Source: Kocuria marina (GTDB lineage: Bacteria; Actinomycetota; Actinomycetes; Actinomycetales; Micrococcaceae). From it: a stretch of 64,000 nucleotides of DNA. The stretch covers positions 1 through 64,000 of the forward strand of contig NZ_JROM01000039.1 of NCBI RefSeq assembly GCF_000786655.1, given 5' to 3'. Positions 51,871-59,944 of this stretch are shown here, piece by piece; positions within the stretch are counted from its first letter, which is position 1; every line of letters starts with the position of its first letter. The notes below the pieces were generated by a model. It saw only the letters and a program-made list of their open reading frames with translations, was not told the DNA's origin and did no database searches. The translations under genes were made by a program, and so were the position numbers.

Positions 51871-52493
51871 GCGACACGGCCACCCGCGCCGTTGCTTCGT
51901 CCAAGGCTGCGCCGTCCGGGTCCGCGCACGTCGAGACCGCGCAAGCCGAGACCGCGCCGTCCGAGCCCGTGACGGGTTCGGACGGCGCGGACACCACCGG
52001 CGCGGCATGCATCGGTGGCGCGGAATCCCTCGATGATGCGGCGCGTGCGGGTATCTCGGACGCGTCCCGGCAGGACTGGGACGCGTGGCAGGTCTACTTC
52101 GAGACCACCGCGCTGCTCACCGCCCGGATCGAGGAGCGGCTCAAGCATCACGGTTGCTCGCTCATGGACTACCAGTTGCTCCTGCTGCTCTACAGCGCGC
52201 CCGAGCATCGGATGCGCATGGGTGAGCTGGCGCACCGCCTGATCTTCTCGCCGTCGCGGTTGAGCTACCAGATCGGTGTGCTGGGCAAGCGCGGCTGGGT
52301 GGAACGCTGTCGCGTGGAGTGCGACGGCCGCGGCTTCGAGGCGGTGCTCACAGCCGAGGGCCTGCGCGCCTTCCGCGCACTGCGCCCCGCCCACGCGCGG
52401 GACGTCCAGGAGCTCTTCTTCTCCGCACTCCAGGACGACGACGCCGCTCGCCTGGCCGACCTCATGCGCCGGGTGGGTGGGCTGCTGGGTTAG
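51867..52493 (+). CDS. MarR-family regulator of the LLM operon
   Basis: A 208-residue regulator with a long Ala/Ser/Thr-rich N-terminal extension (1-60) and a winged helix at about 100-170 (MRMGELAHRLIFSPSRLSYQIGVLGKRGWVERC, wing GRGFEAVLTAEG). Its GTG start overlaps the FMN reductase stop by 4 bases. It is the last gene of a three-gene operon and probably represses it through the TTCAAATTTGAA palindrome upstream. Confidence 0.9.
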   Translation: MSDTATRAVASSKAAPSGSAHVETAQAETAPSEPVTGSDGADTTGAACIGGAESLDDAARAGISDASRQDWDAWQVYFETTALLTARIEERLKHHGCSLMDYQLLLLLYSAPEHRMRMGELAHRLIFSPSRLSYQIGVLGKRGWVERCRVECDGRGFEAVLTAEGLRAFRALRPAHARDVQELFFSALQDDDAARLADLMRRVGGLLG

Positions 52494-52505
52494 CCCCGGC
52501 CACCT

Positions 52506-52603
52506 CGGGATCGCCCTGGTGGCGGCCATGATCCCGAAGTCGCCCATGAAGGATGCCGCCCCGCTGTGCAGGAGTTGATCCTGTGATGCAGTGGGGCGGC
52601 ATC
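52506..52603. terminator. Two hairpins between MarR gene and Fic relic
   Basis: CGGGATC (52506-52512) pairs with GATCCCG (52530-52536). A larger hairpin pairs GATGCCGCCCCGCTG (52552-52566) with 52589-52603 (one G-U pair), extended inside by CAGGA/TCCTG. They serve the convergent marR gene and the Fic relic. Confidence 0.7.
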
Positions 52604-52617
52604 ACGCCGTTCCGGGG

Positions 52618-53300
52618 TCAGGAGCCGAACGTCCTGCGCCCGGCCCGATCGGCGAAGTCCTCCAGGGCCTTCACCACGGCCGGGACCACCCACGCTTTCT
52701 GGCCCCGCACCTTGATGGACGGCTCCTGTCGTAACAGCCCGGCGTCAGTGAGCGCATCGACCGTGCGGTAGGCCGTGGCTTTGGAAATGCCCGCGAGGTT
52801 TTCTACCATTCCCGCCGTGAACGCCGGTTCGGAGCAGCACAGGTCGGCGACCGCGCGCAGCGGTGCCGTGACGCGGCGTCGGAATCCAGATGCGAGGCCG
52901 CGGCAATGGCGGCGCGCATGGCCTTCACGGTGCGGGCCACCAGCTCCGCGTTCCCTCCGATGCGCGCGCCCACCGCGGCCAATGACAACTTCCGGGCCCG
53001 GACGGTGAGATTCTCGATCTGCGAGCTCGTGGCCGACTCACCGCGGAGGAGGACCGCGGCGAACGGTAACGAGGCGAGCCCTTCCGACTCTCGATCGAAC
53101 GCCACCATGGCGGCCGTGGCATCGTGCGCGGACGCCAACACGTCGTGGGGGAGGTCCGGGGTCAGGGCTGAGATCCGGGGGACCACCGTGGCGGCAAAGT
53201 CCCCCATGTTGCGGATCCGCGCGCGATGGGATGCCATGGGGTCGCGGTGGACCCAGCGGTGGCTCTCGTGGCCGATCGCGGGCCAGTTGGAGGTGGCCAT
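52618..53300 (-). pseudogene. Fic-family protein relic, catalytic core deleted
   Basis: The N-terminal Fic domain is present from 53300 (MATSNWPAIGHESHRW, then FAAVLLRGESATSSQIENLTVRA and VARTVKAMRAAI). The C-terminal helix-turn-helix is present in another frame from about 52880 to 52618 (VADLCCSEPAFTAGMVENL, ISKATAYRTVDAL, ALEDFADRAGRR). The whole middle, including the catalytic HPFxDGNGR loop that transfers AMP to targets, is missing, and the frames no longer join. It keeps AAGGAG before the ATG and a structured promoter region upstream. The deletion of roughly 200 codons makes it non-functional. Confidence 0.82.
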
Positions 53301-53328
53301 GGTGCTCCTTGATGGAGCTGCTGATCCT

Positions 53329-53382
53329 GATTGTCTCAGTAGGAGTCTTATTGAGACAATCCATCGATCCGGTCTCAGTAAG
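53329..53382. promoter_or_regulatory. TGTCTCA repeat cluster between Fic relic and SDR
   Basis: GATTGTCTCA (53329-53338) and TGAGACAATC (53352-53361) form a perfect 10-bp inverted repeat, and GGTCTCAGTAAG (53371-53382) adds a third half-site on the plus strand. It lies between the divergent fic relic and SDR genes, 22 bases before the SDR start. Confidence 0.65.
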
Positions 53383-53403
53383 CGGCGCTGGCAGACTGGA
53401 TTC

Positions 53404-54288
53404 ATGACGGCTTCACCCGGAACCTTGCCCCTGCGCGGTCGAACGGCGCTGGTCACCGGGGTGTCACGACGCCGCGGCATCGGCTTCGCCGTTGCCCGCA
53501 CCTTCGCGCGGCTGGGCGCGAGTGTATTCATCCACCACTACGGCCCGCACGACGAGGACCAGCCATGGGGCGCGGACGATCTGAGCGGCGTCGTGAGCGC
53601 ATTGCGGGCCGAACTCACCGAGGGTGCGCGGCTGGGGCAGATGGGCGCGGATCTGCGGGACCCCGGACGGATCCGACCTCTCATCGATGCCGCGAGCGAG
53701 CTCACCGGGTCGCTGGACATCCTCGTGTGCAACCACGCCAGGAGCGGTGGGGACGGCTCCATCCTGGACATGACCCCCGAGGCGCTGGACGCGTTCTGGC
53801 AGACCAACACCCGCTCCACGCTGCTGCTGACCCGGGCGTTCGCGCTCCTCAAGGCCGACGCCCCGACCGCTCCGGCGCGGCCGGGAGAACGCATCCGGGG
53901 CGACCGCGAGCGGAGGTTCACCGCACCGACGGGGCGGGTTTTCTGGATGACCTCGGGACAGGGGCACGGGCCCATGCGCGGCGAGGTCGCGTACGCCACG
54001 AGCAAGGCCGCGCTCGCCGGGGTCACCGCGACCGTGGCCGCGGAGCTGCTCGAACTCGGCATCGCGCTCAACACCGTGAACCCCGGACCGGTGGACACCG
54101 GGTACCTGTCCCCCGATGCCGCGGACCGTCCACTCGGTCAGATCCAGGAGTTGATCGACGGCACCCCGTTCGGCCGCTTCGGGGCGCCGAGCGATCCCGC
54201 GAACCTCATCGGCTGGCTTGCCACGGACGACGGCGCATGGATCGTCGGCCAGGTCCTCACTTCGGACGGTGGGTTCTACCTGGCGTGA
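53404..54288 (+). CDS. Short-chain dehydrogenase/reductase
   Basis: A 294-residue classical SDR. The coenzyme loop is TGVSRRRGIGFAVA (near residue 20), then CNHA in the NNAG position, and the active site reads MTSGQG...YATSK (Ser-Tyr-x3-Lys). The C-terminal NPGPVDTGY and ILTSDGGF-like segment (VLTSDGGFYLA) are typical of 3-oxoacyl or sugar SDRs. A large loop around residues 155-185 is longer than usual. The start at 53404 has no strong ribosome binding site; CAGACT stands 6 bases upstream (possible leaderless start). A three-half-site regulatory cluster lies just before it. Confidence 0.87.
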   Translation: MTASPGTLPLRGRTALVTGVSRRRGIGFAVARTFARLGASVFIHHYGPHDEDQPWGADDLSGVVSALRAELTEGARLGQMGADLRDPGRIRPLIDAASELTGSLDILVCNHARSGGDGSILDMTPEALDAFWQTNTRSTLLLTRAFALLKADAPTAPARPGERIRGDRERRFTAPTGRVFWMTSGQGHGPMRGEVAYATSKAALAGVTATVAAELLELGIALNTVNPGPVDTGYLSPDAADRPLGQIQELIDGTPFGRFGAPSDPANLIGWLATDDGAWIVGQVLTSDGGFYLA

Positions 54289-54416
54289 GCCCGGTGGGGG
54301 CGGGGCGTCGCCCCGGATATTCATGAATTGAGTAGTGGACGTCTTCGATCCGTTGCGTGGCACGCTGCTGCGTGCCGGGGATCCACGGCGACAGGTGACA
54401 GCGCAGGGAAAGAACC

Positions 54417-54596
54417 ATGACCGACACGACCCGGACTGCGGCGTCGTCCGCGGAGAACGCGACGAACGTGACGGACGCCAAGAAGCCGGAGACCCGGCAG
54501 CGGCGGATCCGGCGCACCGAGGAGGAAATGCACGAGGGCAAGCGCCGCCCGTGCTGCTGGCCCGGGTGCAAACACCGGGAGCGCACCGGTCGCTGA
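54417..54596 (+). CDS. 59-residue Cys-rich basic protein
   Basis: A small protein read from ATG 54417 to TGA 54594-54596, preceded by AGGGAAAG. The N-terminal half is Thr/Ala/Ser-rich and the middle is highly basic (RQRRIRRTEEEMHEGKRR). It ends in CCWPGCKHRERTGR, where three Cys and one His could hold zinc. No family was recognised. It is 128 bases after the SDR stop and convergent with the MFS/serine hydrolase gene. A perfect hairpin (GGCACGC at 54359, GCGTGCC at 54370) sits just upstream of it. Confidence 0.6.
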   Translation: MTDTTRTAASSAENATNVTDAKKPETRQRRIRRTEEEMHEGKRRPCCWPGCKHRERTGR

Positions 54597-54672
54597 GGCC
54601 CGATGCACCCCTTGGCGTGAAACCACGGCCGCGTGACACAACGGTCGGCGCGGTACTACGGCCTGCTCGGCG

Positions 54673-56778
54673 CTACAACCGCAGCGAGCCCGCGCCGCCG
54701 GAGGCCGGCCCCTTGCCGGAAGCCGGTGTGGTCGGGGCGCTCGTCGGGCACGTGGCACGGAAGCCCGCGATGAGCGCGGCGTTCATGGCCGCATCCGGGT
54801 CCGGACCCTCCTCCACGTAGGAGCGGCCCGTGTAGGCCAGGGCCATCCGGCGGGAGGCGTCCCGCGTGGTGAAGGACACCGCACGGGTGCCGAACCCGGC
54901 GCCGTCGTGACCGATGAGCACCTCGGGGGTGCCCGCCGCGGTGCGGCAGGGACCGTTGATGAGGTAGAGACCGTAGCCGTAGCGCGCCTGCTGAGCCGCG
55001 CCCACGGGAGTGACCATGGCGTCCACGAGGTCCTTGCGCAGCAGCCGTCCGGTCATGAGGGCGCCGGTGAAGTCGGTGATGTCCTCCGCGGTCGCGTACA
55101 CCCCGCCCGCGCCGGAGAAGATGGACGGGTTGACCAGTGGCAGCGGCGCCAGCCCGGCCTGGAACTTGCCGTACGGCAGGAGGTAGCGGCCTCGGACCAG
55201 CGTGGACTCCTCGAGCCGTGACTGCTGCATCTTGGCGGGCTTGAACACCCGGTCCCGCACGAGGTCCTGGATGCGCGACCCCGTGGCGGCCTCGAGCAAC
55301 ATGGACAGCACCACATACCCGACGTTGGAGTAGGACCAGCCGGTCCCGGGCTCGAACTCCCACGGCAGCCTGCGGCTGAGTTCCACGAGTTCCTGCTCGG
55401 AGTGGTACGGGACCACCGCGGCCTCGAGGTCCTGCATGGTCCACGTGTACCACTCCCGGTCCGGGAGCAAGGAGTAGATCCCGTCCGGCATGCCCGAGGT
55501 GTGGTTCATCAGTTGCGCCACGGTCACGCCGCCGCGCCCCGGGTAGAGCCCCGGGGTGACCTGGTCGATGGTCGTGCGCAGAGTCCATTGCCCCGCCTCG
55601 ATGCACTGCATCACGAGCACCGCGATCATCGCCTTGGTGATCGAGGCGATCCGCGCGCGGTCCTGGGGCCGGGCGCTGTCCTTCTGCAGGTCCCGCTTGC
55701 CGGCGGCGCTCAGATAGGTCCCGCCCGGGCCCACGACCGAGGTGGTCACGCCCACGGCGCCGTCGCGCACGAGGTTGGCCAGGGCGGCGTCGATCCCGGC
55801 GGTGTTGAACGCGATCTTCGACGGCGCTGCCGCGGCACCGGTCGCGAACGCCGGGGTGGCGAGCGCCGTGGCGGCGCGACCGAGTTTGTCCGCGAGCCAG
55901 CCGAAGACGGGGGAAAGGGCATACATCCCCGCCACGTGCAGGGAGATGGTCAGCCCCACCACGGACAGCGTGGCCCCGTGGGTCGTGAGGTGCACGGGCG
56001 TCATGGACATGAGACCCACCATCACCGCGTGGGACAGGGCCACCACGAGCACCGCGCGCCGAGCCGCGGGGACGGTGCGCAACAGGGTAAACCCGCCGGC
56101 CGGGCTGGGTGTGGAGGCCACCGATTCACCGCGGGACAGGGCGACCTTGAGCGGGTCCGGGCGCAATCCGATGAAGTACACGATGGCCCCCAGCACCTGG
56201 GCACACAGTGCGATCACGAACCCGCCGGTGAACTGGGGCAGCCCCAGCACCCGCCCGAGTGTCTCGCTGGGCCCGAAGAGATTGGGGCCCACCACGGAGC
56301 CCACGGTCGTGGACCACACGATGAGCGAGAGGTCGCGTGCGCGGGTACGCGCGGGAGCGACGTCGGTCGCGGCGAAGCGGGACTGCAGGTTCAGGGCCAT
56401 CCCGGAGCCCAGCAATCCCATGCCCGCGAGCAGCAGCGGGAAAACATTCAGCGCGGCGGCGGCCACGATCACGGCCGCCCCCGCGACCGCCACGAGGGCG
56501 CCGGTGGTCAGGGAGATCCGCCGACCACGACGTTGCGCCAACCGCGCCAGGGGGATGGCCATAATGGCGGCACCCAGGGTGTTCATGGTGGCCGCCAACC
56601 CGGACACCGCACTGCTCCCGGAGACCTCCGTGACGAGCAGGGCACCCAACGCGAGGGTTGCACCCGTTCCCAGCCCACCCAGGATCTGGCCCAGCGCCAG
56701 CACGGTCAGCACTTTGCGCTGGAACTCTGGCCCGGGGTCGGGTGTCTGCGCGGTGGAGGCCGTGGAGGTTTCGGTCAT
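54673..56778 (-). CDS. MFS transporter/serine hydrolase (beta-lactamase-like) chimera
   Basis: A 701-residue protein. Residues 1-310 are the N-terminal two-thirds of a major facilitator transporter (about eight or nine helices, with RLAQRRGRR as the inter-helix loop). The chain then passes directly, after GWLADKLGR, into ATALATPAFATGAAAAP, which looks like the end of a secretion signal. From about 325 on there is a complete serine beta-lactamase/D-aminopeptidase domain: Ser379 and Lys in SITK, the YSN motif in WSYSNVGY, and HDG in GHDGAGFG. The junction suggests a deletion that fused two neighbouring genes in frame. The last MFS helices are missing, so transport is doubtful, while the hydrolase could be anchored outside the membrane. 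Confidence 0.8.
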   Translation of the reverse strand: MTETSTASTAQTPDPGPEFQRKVLTVLALGQILGGLGTGATLALGALLVTEVSGSSAVSGLAATMNTLGAAIMAIPLARLAQRRGRRISLTTGALVAVAGAAVIVAAAALNVFPLLLAGMGLLGSGMALNLQSRFAATDVAPARTRARDLSLIVWSTTVGSVVGPNLFGPSETLGRVLGLPQFTGGFVIALCAQVLGAIVYFIGLRPDPLKVALSRGESVASTPSPAGGFTLLRTVPAARRAVLVVALSHAVMVGLMSMTPVHLTTHGATLSVVGLTISLHVAGMYALSPVFGWLADKLGRAATALATPAFATGAAAAPSKIAFNTAGIDAALANLVRDGAVGVTTSVVGPGGTYLSAAGKRDLQKDSARPQDRARIASITKAMIAVLVMQCIEAGQWTLRTTIDQVTPGLYPGRGGVTVAQLMNHTSGMPDGIYSLLPDREWYTWTMQDLEAAVVPYHSEQELVELSRRLPWEFEPGTGWSYSNVGYVVLSMLLEAATGSRIQDLVRDRVFKPAKMQQSRLEESTLVRGRYLLPYGKFQAGLAPLPLVNPSIFSGAGGVYATAEDITDFTGALMTGRLLRKDLVDAMVTPVGAAQQARYGYGLYLINGPCRTAAGTPEVLIGHDGAGFGTRAVSFTTRDASRRMALAYTGRSYVEEGPDPDAAMNAALIAGFRATCPTSAPTTPASGKGPASGGAGSLRL

Positions 56779-56830
56779 GCACGCATCATGACGGACGAAC
56801 GCACCATCATCACCGGTTTGCGTCCCGCTC

Positions 56831-57622
56831 TTAGTCGCCGCGCGGGCGGGTCAGTTCCGCCTGCCGGTGCGCCTTCACCGGCTCGGGGGTGGTGCGGTTG
56901 TCCTCGCGGGTCTGTTTCGTCTCCTCATCGCCGCCCACGACCTCGTCCACGTCATTGAGCAATGCTTCGAAGCCCTGCTGGGCCACGAGGACCTTGTCGT
57001 TCTTGGTGGCGCCCGGCCCGAGCGCCGTGTTGTCCATGCCGGCGTTGGAGTGGAAGTCGCTGTCCGTGGCACCGGGCAAGAGCGCCGTGACCGTCACGCC
57101 GGTGTCACGCAACTCTTCGCGCAATGATTCCGCGAAGGAGAAACCGAATGCCTTGGAGGGGCCGTAGACGGTCTCGTAGGGAGTGGGCGTCGTGGCGGAG
57201 ATGGAGGACACGATGAGGATGCGCCCGTGGCCGTTGGGGACCATGTGCTGCACGACGCGCTTGGCCATGTGCACGGTGCCCTTGACGTTGATGTCGATGA
57301 GCCGGAACTCGTCCTGGAGGTCGGTGTCCACGAACGCCCCGCCCAGTCCGATACCGACGTTCAGGGCCGCGGCATCCAGGGGACGACCCAGCTCGGCCAC
57401 GAAGTTCCAGAAGCCCTCGACACCGTCGTAGGTGGCGGCGTCCGCCTGGAACGGGTAGGCCTGTGCGCCGAGCTCCTCGATGCCCCTGGCCGCCTCATGG
57501 ACGCGGTCACTCGAACCGGACAGGGCGACGTCGTAGCCGTGCCGGGCGAACTGCTTGGCCAGTTCGAACCCGATGCCGGAGGAACCACCGGTGACCATGG
57601 CAAGGGGGCGTTGATCGGACAT
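56831..57622 (-). CDS. Short-chain dehydrogenase/reductase
   Basis: A 263-residue SDR. The loop is TGGSSGIGFELAKQF, the active site is VSSISATTP...YGPSK (Ser, Tyr-x3-Lys), and LPGATDSDFHSNAG follows. The charged C-terminal 30 residues (ETKQTREDNRTTPEPVKAHRQ) extend beyond the usual fold. Start at 57622, preceded by GGAAG. It lies 52 bases upstream of the MFS/hydrolase gene on the same strand and may be co-transcribed. Its substrate is unknown. Confidence 0.88.
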   Translation of the reverse strand: MSDQRPLAMVTGGSSGIGFELAKQFARHGYDVALSGSSDRVHEAARGIEELGAQAYPFQADAATYDGVEGFWNFVAELGRPLDAAALNVGIGLGGAFVDTDLQDEFRLIDINVKGTVHMAKRVVQHMVPNGHGRILIVSSISATTPTPYETVYGPSKAFGFSFAESLREELRDTGVTVTALLPGATDSDFHSNAGMDNTALGPGATKNDKVLVAQQGFEALLNDVDEVVGGDEETKQTREDNRTTPEPVKAHRQAELTRPRGD

Positions 57623-57765
57623 GAGAACTTCCTTCCACACCGGGACCGCCGCGCGAACGGGTGAGGATCGCGGAGCCGGGGCCCATGACGGATGCTGCTG
57701 ACACGTGACGGCTGGACCAGTGTGCATCACCGGTGCAGTGACCACAACGCCGTGGCCGCTTGCTG

Positions 57766-57783
57766 GGGTGACGCATATCACCC
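57766..57783 (+). promoter_or_regulatory. Possible operator before the acyl-CoA ligase
   Basis: GGGTGA (57766-57771) and TCACCC (57778-57783) form a 6-6-6 dyad about 40 bases before the ligase start. The size and place fit a regulator site (for example a TetR or FadR type). No regulator is adjacent; the nearest is the TetR gene at 60956. Confidence 0.4.
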
Positions 57784-57824
57784 AGGGGACCCACGGGGTG
57801 CCCGTGCCCATGTCAGGAGCCACC

Positions 57825-59450
57825 ATGAGCCACCCCGTGAACATCAATCCCGTGCGAGGTCTGCTCTACCAGGCTCGCTACAGCCCCGAGCACCCCGCGG
57901 TGATCTACGAGGACGAGACCGTGGACTACGCCCACTTCACCGAGAGCGTGCGGCGCCTCGCGGGCGCGCTCGCGCGTTCCGGGGTGGGCACCGGGGACCG
58001 GGTCGCCTATCTGGGGTTGAACTCGGAGGTCTTCCTGCGCACCATGTTCGCCGCGTGGTGGCTCGGCACGGTCTTCGAGCCCCTGAACTTCCGGCTCGCC
58101 CCGCGCGAGGTCGCGGGCCTGCTCACCCGGTCGACCCCCGCGGTGACCATCGTGGAGCCCGGTCACGTCCCCGTCCTGGAGGCGGCACTACCGCTCGCGG
58201 AGGGCTACGACGGCGGCAGCGTCGTCGTCGTGGACACGGACCCCGCCGTGCCCTGGACCCCGGACGGTTCGCGGGGCGTGGAGGCTTCGGGGGACGACGG
58301 CGCCGCGGCGGCGTCCTGGACCACCCTCGGCACGTACGCGGCGGGCTCCGCGGACGACGACGCCGCGCTGCCGGAGCCGTTCGAGGCCTCGGACGGCGAC
58401 CTGGCCGTGCTGATGTTCACCTCCGGGACCACGGGCCAGCCCAAGGGCGTGCGCCTGACCCACGGCAACCTGTTCTGGAACGCCTTCAACGTGGACTCGC
58501 TCGTGGACACCCGCCGGCGGGACATGAACTACGCGGTGGCGCCCCTGTTCCACATCGGTGCGTTGAACTCCTTCACCGTGCGCGCCCTCGTGCGGGGCAA
58601 CACGACCCTGGTGCGCAGGACCTTCGTGCCCTCGCAAGTGCTCGCGGACATCGAGCACTACGGGGTGAACACCACGTTCCTGGTCCCCGCCATGGTGCTG
58701 GGCCTGAGCCAGGACCCGGCGTTCGAACAGGCCCGGCTCGAGTCGCTGCGCGGACTGATCTGCGCGGGTGCGCCGGTGCCGCCCGTGGTGATCTCCCTGC
58801 TCAAGTCCAAGGGCGTGCCCGTGCAACAGGCGTGGGGGCTCACCGAGACGGCGCCGTTCGCCACGTACCTGCCCACCGAGCTCACGTACGAGAAGGCGGG
58901 ATTCGCGGGAATGCCCATGCTCTACACCGAGGTGCGGATCGTGGACCCAGCGACCCACGAACCGGTCACGGAACCGGACGTGCGCGGGGAACTGTGGGTC
59001 AAGGGCCCCAACGTGGCGGACGGGTACTGGCAGGACGACCGGGCCACCGCGGCCGCCTTCACGGACGGGTGGTTCCACACGGGGGACATCGGGTACCAGG
59101 ATGCGGACGGTCTGTATTACATCGTGGACCGGCTCAAGGACATGATCATCACCGGCGGTGAGAACGTGTACCCGGCGGAGATCGAACGGGTCCTCGCCGA
59201 GCACCCGGACATCGCGGACGCCGCCGTGGTGGGTGCGCCGGACGAGCAGTGGGGTGAGCGGATCGTGGCCGTCCTGCAGGCCCACCCCGGCCGGGAGACC
59301 CCCACCATCGAGGAGCTGCGGGAGTTCTGCGGCCAGCGCCTGGCCCGCTACAAATTGCCCAAGGACATGCTGGCCGTGGGCACGGTGCCCCGTAACGGGT
59401 CCGGAAAACTGGACAAGGTGACCATCCGCGAGCTGGTCCGTCAGAGCTGA
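57825..59450 (+). CDS. Acyl-CoA synthetase (AMP-binding)
   Basis: A 541-residue adenylating enzyme. P-loop FTSGTTGQPKGV is near residue 205, then AWGLTETAPFAT, WFHTGDIGYQDADG, RLKDMIITGGENVYPAEIE, and the catalytic Lys in GSGKLDK near the end. It activates a carboxylic acid to the acyl-AMP and the acyl-CoA; fatty acids are likely given the thioesterase and FadB-type neighbours. The start at 57825 follows CAGGAG by 6 bases. It is the first gene of a plus-strand lipid cluster. Confidence 0.92.
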   Translation: MSHPVNINPVRGLLYQARYSPEHPAVIYEDETVDYAHFTESVRRLAGALARSGVGTGDRVAYLGLNSEVFLRTMFAAWWLGTVFEPLNFRLAPREVAGLLTRSTPAVTIVEPGHVPVLEAALPLAEGYDGGSVVVVDTDPAVPWTPDGSRGVEASGDDGAAAASWTTLGTYAAGSADDDAALPEPFEASDGDLAVLMFTSGTTGQPKGVRLTHGNLFWNAFNVDSLVDTRRRDMNYAVAPLFHIGALNSFTVRALVRGNTTLVRRTFVPSQVLADIEHYGVNTTFLVPAMVLGLSQDPAFEQARLESLRGLICAGAPVPPVVISLLKSKGVPVQQAWGLTETAPFATYLPTELTYEKAGFAGMPMLYTEVRIVDPATHEPVTEPDVRGELWVKGPNVADGYWQDDRATAAAFTDGWFHTGDIGYQDADGLYYIVDRLKDMIITGGENVYPAEIERVLAEHPDIADAAVVGAPDEQWGERIVAVLQAHPGRETPTIEELREFCGQRLARYKLPKDMLAVGTVPRNGSGKLDKVTIRELVRQS

Positions 59451-59494
59451 GCCACCCGCTGCTCGACACCCGGGCGGTCCCCTAGGCTGGGGGC

Positions 59495-59944
59495 ATGCAG
59501 CACCACGGTGACATCTCGTTCCGCACCCGCAAGTGGGTCAAGCCGGAAGACCTCAACGCCAACGGCACCCTGTTCGGGGGATCGCTGCTGCGCTGGATCG
59601 ATGAGGAAGCGGCGATCTACGCGATCGTGCAATTGGGTAATCAGCGGGCGGTCACCAAGTACATGTCCGAGATCGAGTTCGTCTCCTCCGCGGTGCAGGG
59701 GGACATCATCGAGATGGGCCTCAGTGCCACCACGTTCGGACGCACCTCGTTGACCATGCGGGCGCAGGTGCGCAACATGATCACTCGCGAGTTGATCCTG
59801 AGCATCGACAAGATCGTGTTCGTGAACCTCGGGGAGGACGGCAAGCCCGCCCCGCACGGGTACACGCAGATCACGTACGACCGCGACAGGATTCCCAGCA
59901 TGTCGCTCCCCGCCCACAACAGCCCCAGGAGGTCGCAGTCGTGA
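59495..59944 (+). CDS. Acyl-CoA thioesterase (hotdog fold)
   Basis: A 149-residue hotdog protein of the YciA/acyl-CoA hydrolase type. It opens with the diagnostic NANGTLFGGSLLRWIDEEAA, containing the catalytic Asp. The rest of the beta sheet follows in EFVSSAVQGDIIEMG and FGRTSLTMRAQV. It hydrolyses acyl-CoA to free acid and CoA. TAGGCT stands 6 bases before the ATG, so the mRNA may be leaderless. The next gene overlaps its stop (GTGA). Its role with the ligase could be substrate buffering or turnover. Confidence 0.9.
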   Translation: MQHHGDISFRTRKWVKPEDLNANGTLFGGSLLRWIDEEAAIYAIVQLGNQRAVTKYMSEIEFVSSAVQGDIIEMGLSATTFGRTSLTMRAQVRNMITRELILSIDKIVFVNLGEDGKPAPHGYTQITYDRDRIPSMSLPAHNSPRRSQS

